Program-made: the position numbers and the translations under genes | Source: JANRKN01 sp033763435 | GTDB lineage: Bacteria > Planctomycetota > Phycisphaerae > Phycisphaerales > UBA1924 | Length of the DNA stretch: 33,660 bases | NCBI GenBank assembly: GCA_033763435.1 | Contig: JANRKN010000015.1 | Location: 1 to 33,660, forward strand | Reading direction: 5' to 3' | The notes under the pieces: model-generated | What the model was told of the DNA's origin: nothing | Database searches by the model: none | Seen by the model: only the letters and a program-made list of their open reading frames with translations | Shown here: positions 22,316 to 32,787 of the stretch, piece by piece | How positions within the stretch are numbered: position 1 is the stretch's first letter | How the letters are laid out: each line of letters starts with the position of its first letter

Positions 22316-23878
22316 ATGCCTTGGTCGAGCACACCGCCGCTGATTCTGTTCGCGCTCGCCGTGGGCCTGCCGGGCCTGGCGTTGCTGGTGCTCGCGCTGC
22401 GGGGCCGATGGATCAACACCCCGCCGCGCTGCGCCCGCTGCGCGTTCGATCTCTCAGGCCTTCAGGATGCGGGGCTCTGCCCCGAGTGCGGCGCATCGCT
22501 CGGCGATCCCCGCGCGGTCCTCACCTCGCGCCGAAAGATCCGCAGGCGCGCGCTTGCGCTCGCGCTGCCGCTGCTGCTCATCGGGGCGGGCGCGGCTTCG
22601 CTGCACGTCGCCCGCGCGGTGTACAAGCTCGACTGGATCCACTTCGCGCCAGCGAGTTTCCTGCTGCAGGAACTGGGCTCGCCCACGCCCGAGCGCGCCG
22701 CGACCGAACTCTCGCGCCGGATCGGCGCGAATTCACTGAACCCCGCCGACCGCGCGAAGTTCCGCGCCGCGCTGCTGGCGCGCCTTGAAGATCCCTCGGC
22801 CACCTGGCCCGCGCCTGTGCAGGACGCGCTGTGGGCCGAGTATGAATCGGGCCAGATGTCCGAGGCCGAGCGCGAGCGCTACGAGCTCGCGGGCCTGCGC
22901 GACTTCAAGATCACCGTCCGCCCGCGCGTGCGCAAGGGCGCGACGATCGCGGTGAAGGAGTCATGGTCGCGCGTCCGCATCGGCCCCTCGCAGCCCGAGT
23001 TCGGCCGCGGGCTGGACGCGCGAATCCGCACCCCCACGCCGATGATCTTCCGCGAGGGCGTGAATCTCAGCGACCCCGCGCTGCAGCAGTCCTACGGCGA
23101 ATCTTCCGGCATGCTGGACCCGACCTCGCGCAGCACGTACGCCACCGCCGCGCGCCCCATCCACGAGCTCGGCCCGCACGAGATCCGCGTCAACGTCACC
23201 GCATGGTTCAAGCCGCAGTCCGACCGGCTGGATTTCAGCCCGCCGCGGCAGATCACGCTCATCGCGAAGTTCGACGTCGTCGAGGGCGAGGCGATCTTGC
23301 CGCTGGGCCCGACGCCCGAAGCGCTCGCGCCGGGCGTCGTTGCCCGCGCGCTCTGGGTGCGGCTTGAGGTTGGCGCGACCGGCACGCCGTCCGACCTGAA
23401 CGCCGCGGTCGTCTTCCGCTGGGAGCGAGACCTGGGCCCGCTCTCGCACCGCGTGCGGATCTCACCTGCACGCAACGGGACCGGGATCGATCTGCCGACG
23501 ATCGACGCCGACGGCCTCACCACGCCCAGAACCAACGGCGCGATCGAATCGCGCGGCGACGTGACCGACGCGCGCTGGCGCGAAGCCGCCGCGAAGCTCG
23601 CGGACCCGACGCCGCGGGGCTTTGACTCACGTCGCGACACGCCCACCGCGCAGCTCACCGTGGATGTCGTGCTCGAGCCCGACCCCGCGCGCGCCGAGAA
23701 GAGCAGCGAGGTCGACGCCTATCGCAACGTGCGGCTCACGTTCCGCAACGTCCCCGTGTTCGTCTATCGCACCAACGGAGCGCGCACCGAGTCGTGGGAC
23801 AAGTTTGAGTCCGCGCCGATCGCCGAGGTTCAGTGGCTCAACGAGCCTTCGGCGACGCCTTCGAGCCCGAAGCCTTGA
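22316..23878 (+). CDS. Membrane protein with zinc ribbon between two helices
   Basis: A 520-residue protein of a type I associate with Phycisphaerae. A first membrane helix (about 8-29) is followed by a small zinc ribbon, C39-A-R-C42-A-F-D-L-S-G-L...C55-P-E-C58-G, then a basic stretch and a second helix (about 78-98). A large, mainly beta domain of over 400 residues follows; its function is unknown. The C-x2-C-x-Y/F-D-L-x-G-L and C-P-E-C-G pair is the only recognisable motif. The stretch from about 400 is rich in Ala and Arg. It has a candidate leaderless promoter. The last 41 bases overlap the 3' end of rimO on the other strand. Confidence 0.72.
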   Translation: MPWSSTPPLILFALAVGLPGLALLVLALRGRWINTPPRCARCAFDLSGLQDAGLCPECGASLGDPRAVLTSRRKIRRRALALALPLLLIGAGAASLHVARAVYKLDWIHFAPASFLLQELGSPTPERAATELSRRIGANSLNPADRAKFRAALLARLEDPSATWPAPVQDALWAEYESGQMSEAERERYELAGLRDFKITVRPRVRKGATIAVKESWSRVRIGPSQPEFGRGLDARIRTPTPMIFREGVNLSDPALQQSYGESSGMLDPTSRSTYATAARPIHELGPHEIRVNVTAWFKPQSDRLDFSPPRQITLIAKFDVVEGEAILPLGPTPEALAPGVVARALWVRLEVGATGTPSDLNAAVVFRWERDLGPLSHRVRISPARNGTGIDLPTIDADGLTTPRTNGAIESRGDVTDARWREAAAKLADPTPRGFDSRRDTPTAQLTVDVVLEPDPARAEKSSEVDAYRNVRLTFRNVPVFVYRTNGARTESWDKFESAPIAEVQWLNEPSATPSSPKP

Positions 23879-25679
23879 GCATCGGCAGCCCGACCCGGCG
23901 CTCCAAGTCCGCGACCGGGCGCGCGATCAGGTCGTAGCCCTCGCTCCCGACGATCACGCAGCGCGCGACCTCGCCCTTGGCCAGCTCCTCGCGCGACTGC
24001 ACGAACGTCACCGAGTCGATCATCGGCGCCTGGAAGCCCGTGCGCCCCTGATACAGCCGCCCGCCCGCGCCGACGCCCGACGTCGCGCGCCCCTGCGAAC
24101 GCATCGGCGCATCGATCAGCACGTCCATCCGCGCGCCGGTCTCGAGCGGTCGGCGCTCGTCGAACTGCTTGGCCAGCGCCTCCGCCCGCTCGAAAGCGAT
24201 CTTCTGCTGCAGCAGCATGACCTCTTCCTTGCGCCGGGCCTTGACCTCGGCCGGCACCGCGAGCTTGGGGTCCTGCTCCATCGTGCCCGCGACGGTGCCC
24301 TCTTCCTGCGAGTACTCGAACACGCCGAGCATCTCGAACTTCATCGCCTCAACGAACTCGAGCAGCTGCTTGTGGTCGTCCTCGGTCTCGCCCGGGAAGC
24401 CGACGATGAACGTGGTCCGCACCGCCATGCCGGGGATGCGCTCGCGCAGGCGCTCGATCACGCGCGTCTGCTGCGCCCGCGTCACGTTGCGCCGCATGCC
24501 CTTGAGCACCGCGTCCGAGGCGTGCTGCAGCGGCATGTCGAGATACTTGCACAGCGACCCGTGGTTCGCAAAGTGCGCGAACGCGTCGATGATCGGATCG
24601 CTGAAGTTCGAGGGGTACGCGTACATCAGGCGCAGCCACGCGGCATCCTTCGAGCCCGCCGTCTCGCGCACCACGCGGTCGAGCGTCGCGAGCAGCGCGG
24701 GCAACCCGCCGTAGGCCTCAAAGTCGGGCGCCTTTCCCCCACCATTCAGTCCGACCCCACCCCATCCCTTGAGCCCCGCGCGCAGGCCCGAGCCCAGGTC
24801 ATCGCCGAAGCTCGTCGTGTCTTGTCCGATCAGGTTGATCTCAAACGCGCCGTCGTGGATCAGCTCGCGGCACTCCTCGGCGATGCGGTCCAGCGGCTTG
24901 GAGCGCATCTTGCCGCGGATCGACGGAATCGTGCAGAACGCACAGCGCTGGTTGCACCCTTCGCTGATCCGCAGGTACGCATAGTGCCGGGGCGTCAGGC
25001 GCAGGCGCGCCGAATCGTCCTCGAAGTAGCCCAGGCCCTTGCCGTCCTTGCCGTTGACCGTGAGGCCCACGGTCGACATCCCGCGTTCCTTTGCGGCCTG
25101 CAGCGCGTTGCCCGCGATCCAGTACCGGGGCTGGTCGCTCGCCTCGGCGATGCTGAGCCGCGCGGGAGGCGCGCCACGCACAGCCTCAGTGACCTTGTCG
25201 CGATCGAAAACGCCGATCATCGCGTCGATGCCCGGCGCCCACTCGAGCATCCTCGCCCGATGCCGCTGCACGAGACACCCCGCGACGACCACCCGCTTGA
25301 CCTCGCCCCGGTCCTTCGCGGCCAGCGCCTCGCGGATGACCGAGAGGCTCTCTTCTTTGGAGGCCTCGAGGAAGCCGCAGGTGTTGACGACGACGGCGTC
25401 AGCGCCGCCGAAGTTCGACGAGCCCTCATCGGACACGGGCATGATGCCGTCGGCCGCCAGCGTGCCGAGCATCTTCTCCGAGTCGACCAGGTTCTTCGGG
25501 CACCCGAGCGACACGAAGCTCACCGAGCGAATCTCGGCGCTCGGCGCGGGCTGCGCGGCAACGCGCGTGCGTTTGGCGGGTGCCTTCACGCGGGCTTTGG
25601 CCGCGGACTTGCGCGCAGCAGTGCGGACAGTCTTCTTGGTCGCCTTGACGGTCGATTTGATGGGGGCTTTGCGGGGCAC
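23838..25679 (-). CDS. rimO: Ribosomal protein S12 methylthiotransferase RimO
   Basis: A radical-SAM enzyme that adds a methylthio group to an Asp of ribosomal protein S12. The MTTase domain has its three Cys at 60 (G-C-P-K-N-L-V-D-S-E), 101 (N-T-C-G-F) and 135 (A-G-C-L). The radical-SAM cluster is C242-x3-C246-x2-C249 (G-C-N-Q-R-C-A-F-C). A TRAM-like domain ends the protein. It has 613 residues against about 440 in E. coli. The extra length comes from a Lys/Ala-rich histone-like N-terminus of about 48 residues (KAPIKSTVKATKKTVRTAAR and beyond), an insertion of about 45 residues before the SAM cluster, and a Gly-rich insertion of about 25. The start is taken as GTG at 25679, with TACGAT 5 nt upstream; the ATG at 25736 overlaps the upstream gene. 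Its 3' end overlaps 22316-23878 by 41 bp. Confidence 0.93.
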   Translation of the reverse strand: MPRKAPIKSTVKATKKTVRTAARKSAAKARVKAPAKRTRVAAQPAPSAEIRSVSFVSLGCPKNLVDSEKMLGTLAADGIMPVSDEGSSNFGGADAVVVNTCGFLEASKEESLSVIREALAAKDRGEVKRVVVAGCLVQRHRARMLEWAPGIDAMIGVFDRDKVTEAVRGAPPARLSIAEASDQPRYWIAGNALQAAKERGMSTVGLTVNGKDGKGLGYFEDDSARLRLTPRHYAYLRISEGCNQRCAFCTIPSIRGKMRSKPLDRIAEECRELIHDGAFEINLIGQDTTSFGDDLGSGLRAGLKGWGGVGLNGGGKAPDFEAYGGLPALLATLDRVVRETAGSKDAAWLRLMYAYPSNFSDPIIDAFAHFANHGSLCKYLDMPLQHASDAVLKGMRRNVTRAQQTRVIERLRERIPGMAVRTTFIVGFPGETEDDHKQLLEFVEAMKFEMLGVFEYSQEEGTVAGTMEQDPKLAVPAEVKARRKEEVMLLQQKIAFERAEALAKQFDERRPLETGARMDVLIDAPMRSQGRATSGVGAGGRLYQGRTGFQAPMIDSVTFVQSREELAKGEVARCVIVGSEGYDLIARPVADLERRVGLPMLKASGSKASPKAR

Positions 25680-25684
25680 GGGCG

Positions 25685-25690
25685 ATCGTA
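25685..25690 (-). promoter_or_regulatory. Putative -10 element (TACGAT) of rimO
   Basis: TACGAT on the minus strand lies 5 nt before the GTG at 25679. It favours this start, with a leaderless message, over the ATG at 25736. Confidence 0.3.
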
Positions 25691-25728
25691 GGGCAAGGCC
25701 CCGCGATCGGCCCGGGCCGGCCCATCCA

Positions 25729-26205
25729 TCACGCAACCGCGACGCGACGCGTGAGCCACGAGGCGTCCAGACCCGCCATCGGATAGTGCCGCGTCAGCGC
25801 CTCGGCCAGCTGATCCGGATGGCACAGCACAAAGAAGCTCGTGTGCCCCAGCTTCCACAGCGCGAACTTCATCGCCCGCGGCAAGTCCGCCTTGGTCGTG
25901 CACACAATCAGCTCGTGGTCGCGCAGCTCCAAGGGAAGCACGCGAAACTGCCACGCCTGGCGCCGATCGATCAGGCTCAGCACGAACGGCTCGATCGAGC
26001 GCGACGCGGGGTTCACAAACTCCGCGACTTGCCCGTACTGATCCGCCCACGCCGACTCCACCACCGACGGGTCCACGCCGAAGAGCCGCTCGGCCAGTTC
26101 CCCGAAGGGCCGACCGACCGCCGCCTGTTCCTCGAGGATCAGGTCCCGCTGCTCGGGCGTCAGCACGCCCCGCTGCACCAGCAAATCACCAAGCCGAGTC
26201 GCCAT
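25729..26205 (-). CDS. Stand-alone GspE/MshE N-terminal domain protein
   Basis: A 158-residue soluble protein. Residues 1-60 match the T2SSE N-terminal (MshEN-like) pattern: L-G-D-L-L-V-Q-R-G-V-L-T-P-E-Q-R-D...E-Q-A-A-V-G-R-P-F-G-E. In full-length proteins this module precedes a type II/IV secretion ATPase and in some binds cyclic di-GMP. Here no ATPase follows; residues 61-158 contain F-R-V-L-P-L-E-L-R-D-H-E-L-I-V-C-T-T and a terminal helix, resembling the second half of the same module. AGGAGGG lies about 9 nt before the ATG at 26205. It is followed by rimO after 49 bp. It may be an adaptor or second-messenger receptor. Confidence 0.72.
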   Translation of the reverse strand: MATRLGDLLVQRGVLTPEQRDLILEEQAAVGRPFGELAERLFGVDPSVVESAWADQYGQVAEFVNPASRSIEPFVLSLIDRRQAWQFRVLPLELRDHELIVCTTKADLPRAMKFALWKLGHTSFFVLCHPDQLAEALTRHYPMAGLDASWLTRRVAVA

Positions 26206-26640
26206 CGTCCGTCCCTCCTCATTCCTTTCCCGTCCCGACCCCCACCATCCAGTCGCCCCTCTCAGGCGCGCCCGCGGCTCTCACCCCGCGGGCAGGAAGG
26301 ACATCGGTGAACCTCCCGCGCGCCTGAGCCGCACGGGGCAAAACCGCCCTCCCCAAGGCCGGGTCGGAACGGTCGGACGAATGCTGACCATCGCGACGAT
26401 CACGCAGCGAGGGATCGCCGTTCGCGGGAAAAATCTGAGAAGGCCGCTGGCCGCGCGCCGCGACATATCGCATGCACCGTCGCACACGCGCCCCGCACGA
26501 TCGGCACAGGCGGCACAGTCCGGCGCGCAGCGCGTCACCCGCGCGTGCACAGCGATCACACGCGGACCTTCCTCGGCCGCGCAGAAACACACGTGGTCAG
26601 ATTGGCCGTATTCCGTGAGGTCCGAGAGCGTGCGGAGCGA
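26206..26640. other. 435-bp gap without a confident gene; contains an RNA-like fold
   Basis: No gene with the base-usage of its neighbours is visible. On the minus strand a frame from GTG 26590 to TGA 26219 encodes 123 residues with an N-terminal C-D-R-C...C-R-L-C-R-S-C cluster and ends 13 nt before the next gene. Its third codon positions are less GC-rich than genuine genes here, so I do not call it. The stretch holds the three-way-junction fold at 26261-26328. Confidence 0.4.
26261..26328 (-). ncRNA. Candidate three-way-junction RNA element in the 26205 leader
   Basis: P1 pairs CTCAGGCGCG (26261-26270) with CGCGCCTGAG (26319-26328), 10 bp. P2 pairs CCCGCGG (26271-26277) with CCGCGGG (26286-26292). 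P3 pairs GGAAGG (26295-26300) with CCTCCC (26312-26317) with one mismatch. Junction strands are 0, 2 and 1 nt. The strand is uncertain because the fold is almost symmetric; on the minus strand it would lie in the 5' leader of the GspE-N gene, 55-123 nt before the ATG. I do not recognise it as a known riboswitch class. Confidence 0.4.
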
Positions 26641-27054
26641 TTACTCGCCCGGCTCGATCGTGACCGACAGGCCCTTGCTCGTGAGCTGATCCTTATACAG
26701 CTCCGCAAGTTCCTGGTGCGCGACCGTGAGCAGCGCGACGCCCTCGGTGTGCGCCTCGAGCATCACGAGCATCGCCCGCTGCTTCTCGAGGTGCGTGATC
26801 TCCATAATCGACGCGACCACGTGCACCATGTCGTTCACATCGTCGTTGTGCAGCAGCACTCGCCACGGCGGGAGCTTGTCGAGCCTCGGCCGAACGGGCG
26901 CCTCGCGAGTCGCGGTTGCCGTCTGAGCCGATCCACCGTCCTTGGCCGGGGCCTGAGGCGTCTCGTCCGGCGGCGTCGGCGCGTTCGCCGGCTGACCCTC
27001 GGACGCCAGAACCTGCCTCACCCCGAACATCTGCACCGCGTGACTCAGCAGCAT
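26641..27054 (-). CDS. clpS: ATP-dependent Clp protease adaptor ClpS
   Basis: ClpS delivers N-degron substrates to the ClpAP/ClpCP protease. The 137-residue protein has the core fold from about residue 64: R-V-L-L-H-N70-D-D-V-N-D-M-V-H-V, then A-M-L-V-M-L-E-A-H102-T-E-G-V-A. The N-D-D and the A-H-x-E-G residues that bind the N-terminal amino acid are present. An unusual Pro/Ala-rich extension of about 60 residues precedes the core, longer than in E. coli (106 residues in total). The start is taken at ATG 27054; TTG at 27060 and an ATG at 27030 are alternatives, and no Shine-Dalgarno is clear. Neither clpA nor clpP is nearby. It follows mnmE after 91 bp on the same strand. Confidence 0.9.
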   Translation of the reverse strand: MLLSHAVQMFGVRQVLASEGQPANAPTPPDETPQAPAKDGGSAQTATATREAPVRPRLDKLPPWRVLLHNDDVNDMVHVVASIMEITHLEKQRAMLVMLEAHTEGVALLTVAHQELAELYKDQLTSKGLSVTIEPGE

Positions 27055-27145
27055 GTCCAATTGTTGCCCGCCCAGACGGCCAGGCGAATCCCTTCACGGA
27101 CAATTTTCTGAAGTATTGACCATTTCTATCCCGGGCCTTCACCCG

Positions 27146-28483
27146 CTATTTTCCGATGCAGAACGTCGAGAAGATCCGCCCGAGGATCTGGTCAGGGGAG
27201 ACCTCGCCCGCGACATCGCCGAGGGCATCGAGCGCCGAACGCAGCGCCCCCGCGATCACCTCCGGCTCAATGCGTTCAAGCGCGGGCGCAACCGCGGCCC
27301 GGGCCGAGCGCACCGCCGAGGCGTGGCGAAGCAGCATCCGAGGCTCGCCCGACGCGGGCTCTCCATCAGGCGACGCGACCGCGTCGGCGATCGCCTGCCT
27401 CAGCGCCCCGAGCTGATATCCGTCAAGCGCGCAGACCGCCAGGCCCCGCGCTCCGGCATCGCCCGGCACATCGGCCTTCGTACGGACGCGAACCACGCGC
27501 GCCTGCGCGGGCGCGCCGACGGAACCCTCCGCCTCGAATCGGCCCCGCGGATCGCACCACACCACCACGGCCGCCGAATCGATCGCCTCGCGCGCCGAGC
27601 GCTGCCCGAAGCCCTCGGCTGAACCATCCAGCCCCGCGAGGTCGACCAGTTCCACCTCGATGCCGGGCGCCGGGGACCACGGCTCGGCCAGCGCATCACG
27701 CGTCGTGCCGGGCTCGGCATCGACCACCGCGCGCTCGCGCCCGAGCAGCGCGTTGAACAGCGTGCTCTTGCCCGCGCTGGGCACGCCCGCCAGCACCACA
27801 CGCGCCCGGCCCGCGCGCAACTCGATCGGCGCCGCGCCCGCGATCCGCGCGTCCCACGCGCCCACCAGCGCGCCGAGCCGACGCCGAACCTCGGCCAGCG
27901 GGATCGCGACCACGCCTTCCTGATCCGAAAAGTCGATCCCGGCCTCGACGAGCGCGAGCACATGGGCCAGTTCGTCGGCCCAAACGCGCACCTCGGCCCC
28001 CAGCCGCCCCGATCGGCAGTGCTCGGCGGCCCGAAGATCCGCCTCGGTCCGCGCCGCGATGAATGCCGCCAGACCCTCCGCCCGCGCGAGGGTCATCCGC
28101 CCGGTCAGGTACGCCCGCGCGGAAAACTCCCCCGGCCCGGCCAGACGCACCGGCAACCCGGCCGACCGGCCCAAGGCGAGGATCGACGCATGCACCGCCG
28201 CGAGCGTCGCCGGCCCGCCCGGCACGAGAATCTCGACGACGTCCTGACCGGTGAATGTCCGGGGGCCCTGGCCCGCCCAGACAATCACCGGAAGTTCGGG
28301 CGTGGTCGGGTCATCGGAGAGTCGAAAGCCCGCGCGGGCGACAGCCCCGGGGTTTGGTGGGGTCGAGAGAAGAAGGCGCGCGAGGGTCAGGGCGTCGGGC
28401 CCGGTCCAACGGACCAGCGCATAGGCCGCGGGATGGAAGGCGCGGTCGGTTGAAGGGGCGAAGATGGTCTCGGCGAGGAGCAG
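27146..28483 (-). CDS. mnmE: tRNA modification GTPase MnmE, divergent
   Basis: MnmE with MnmG modifies the wobble uridine of several tRNAs. The C-terminal CIGK motif with its catalytic Cys is intact, and the size (about 445 residues) is normal. The G domain shows G1 (GVPSAGKS, about 233-240) and T-T-R-D at 260-263, but G3 reads D-L-A-G instead of D-T-A-G and G4 reads T-K-A-D instead of N-K-x-D. The N-terminal P-P-G-R-G-G signature is replaced (TDRAFHPAA). No ATG, GTG or TTG exists at the expected start; a CTG at 28483 aligns exactly (L-L-L-A-E-T-I-F against family D-T-I). The nearest in-frame ATG is at 28765, 94 codons upstream. The start is therefore uncertain. Confidence 0.85.
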   Translation of the reverse strand: MLLAETIFAPSTDRAFHPAAYALVRWTGPDALTLARLLLSTPPNPGAVARAGFRLSDDPTTPELPVIVWAGQGPRTFTGQDVVEILVPGGPATLAAVHASILALGRSAGLPVRLAGPGEFSARAYLTGRMTLARAEGLAAFIAARTEADLRAAEHCRSGRLGAEVRVWADELAHVLALVEAGIDFSDQEGVVAIPLAEVRRRLGALVGAWDARIAGAAPIELRAGRARVVLAGVPSAGKSTLFNALLGRERAVVDAEPGTTRDALAEPWSPAPGIEVELVDLAGLDGSAEGFGQRSAREAIDSAAVVVWCDPRGRFEAEGSVGAPAQARVVRVRTKADVPGDAGARGLAVCALDGYQLGALRQAIADAVASPDGEPASGEPRMLLRHASAVRSARAAVAPALERIEPEVIAGALRSALDALGDVAGEVSPDQILGRIFSTFCIGK

Positions 28484-28778
28484 GTGATACTCGCTTTTTG
28501 TATGGGTATCGAATGGTTTTCGGACGTGAGGGAGTTGCGAAGAATGTCGGAAGAAAAGTGAAGTGAGAGGCTTGACAGGGAGTCGTCCGGTGATCCCGGG
28601 GGGCCTATCGTTGGCACTGGCCGTGCGACGGGCGTGGCGTTTGCAGGGCGAGCCGACGAGTGCCGCGTCGGGGCTGATGGTGCGAGCGAGCGTGAGCGGA
28701 AGCTTTTGAACGAAGTCTTTGTCTTCGGTCGGCGGGTTGTCCCGTCGCCCGAGTGATTCATCCATCGGAAGGATAACG
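28484..28778. other. mnmE/rpoB divergent region
   Basis: Holds the promoters for rpoB and probably mnmE. The left third (28490-28570) is much more AT-rich than the window average. A perfect TTGACA lies at 28572-28577, but the nearest TAnnnT-like hexamer, TATCGT (28606-28611), is 28 bp away, too far for a normal sigma-70 promoter. I could not place a promoter confidently. A five-codon frame, M-S-E-E-K-stop (28544-28561), is probably chance. Confidence 0.35.
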
Positions 28779-32594
<3,816 letters not shown>

Positions 32595-32611
32595 TCGATC
32601 CTCCCGGCCTC

Positions 32612-32637
32612 CCTCCCGATCCGACCGGATCGGGAGG
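32612..32637 (+). promoter_or_regulatory. Perfect 11-bp hairpin in the rpoB-rpoC spacer
   Basis: CCTCCCGATCC (32612-32622) pairs with GGATCGGGAGG (32627-32637) around GACC. No T-run follows, so it is not a classical terminator; it may be an RNA processing or stability element, or a partial attenuator for rpoC. Confidence 0.6.
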
Positions 32638-32665
32638 CGGGCCGGTGTGGTTGCGCAGGTTCTGA

Positions 32666-32732
32666 GGGGGAAATTGGGCCGGTGGGGACGAATGGGTGCG
32701 GTTGGACGGGTGCGGGGTTTGGGTTGGTGGGG
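32666..32732 (+). promoter_or_regulatory. G-run cluster with G-quadruplex potential before rpoC
   Basis: Eight runs of three or more G lie on the coding strand (32666-32670, 32676-32678, 32684-32687, 32694-32696, 32708-32710, 32714-32717, 32721-32723, 32729-32732). The last four satisfy a quadruplex pattern with loops of 3, 3 and 5 nt. It would be in the untranslated RNA between rpoB and rpoC. Confidence 0.55.
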
Positions 32733-32787
32733 AGTGTTTGCGAAGTGACCCTCTGAGCGGCGAGCACGCCGCAGGAGTTCCGATCCG

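Noticed and set aside
23622..25691. A 689-codon plus-strand frame opposite rimO
   Set aside because: Arg/Ala/His-rich shadow; rimO motifs on the other strand are decisive.
28544..28561. Five-codon upstream ORF (M-S-E-E-K) before rpoB
   Set aside because: Very short, no distinctive codons, no terminator after it; likely chance.
28572..28577. TTGACA as -35 of rpoB
   Set aside because: The next -10-like hexamer is 28 bp away, outside the normal spacing; kept only as a remark in the intergenic entry.
32612..32637. rpoB-rpoC hairpin as a full intrinsic terminator
   Set aside because: No T-run follows and rpoC lies just downstream on the same strand.
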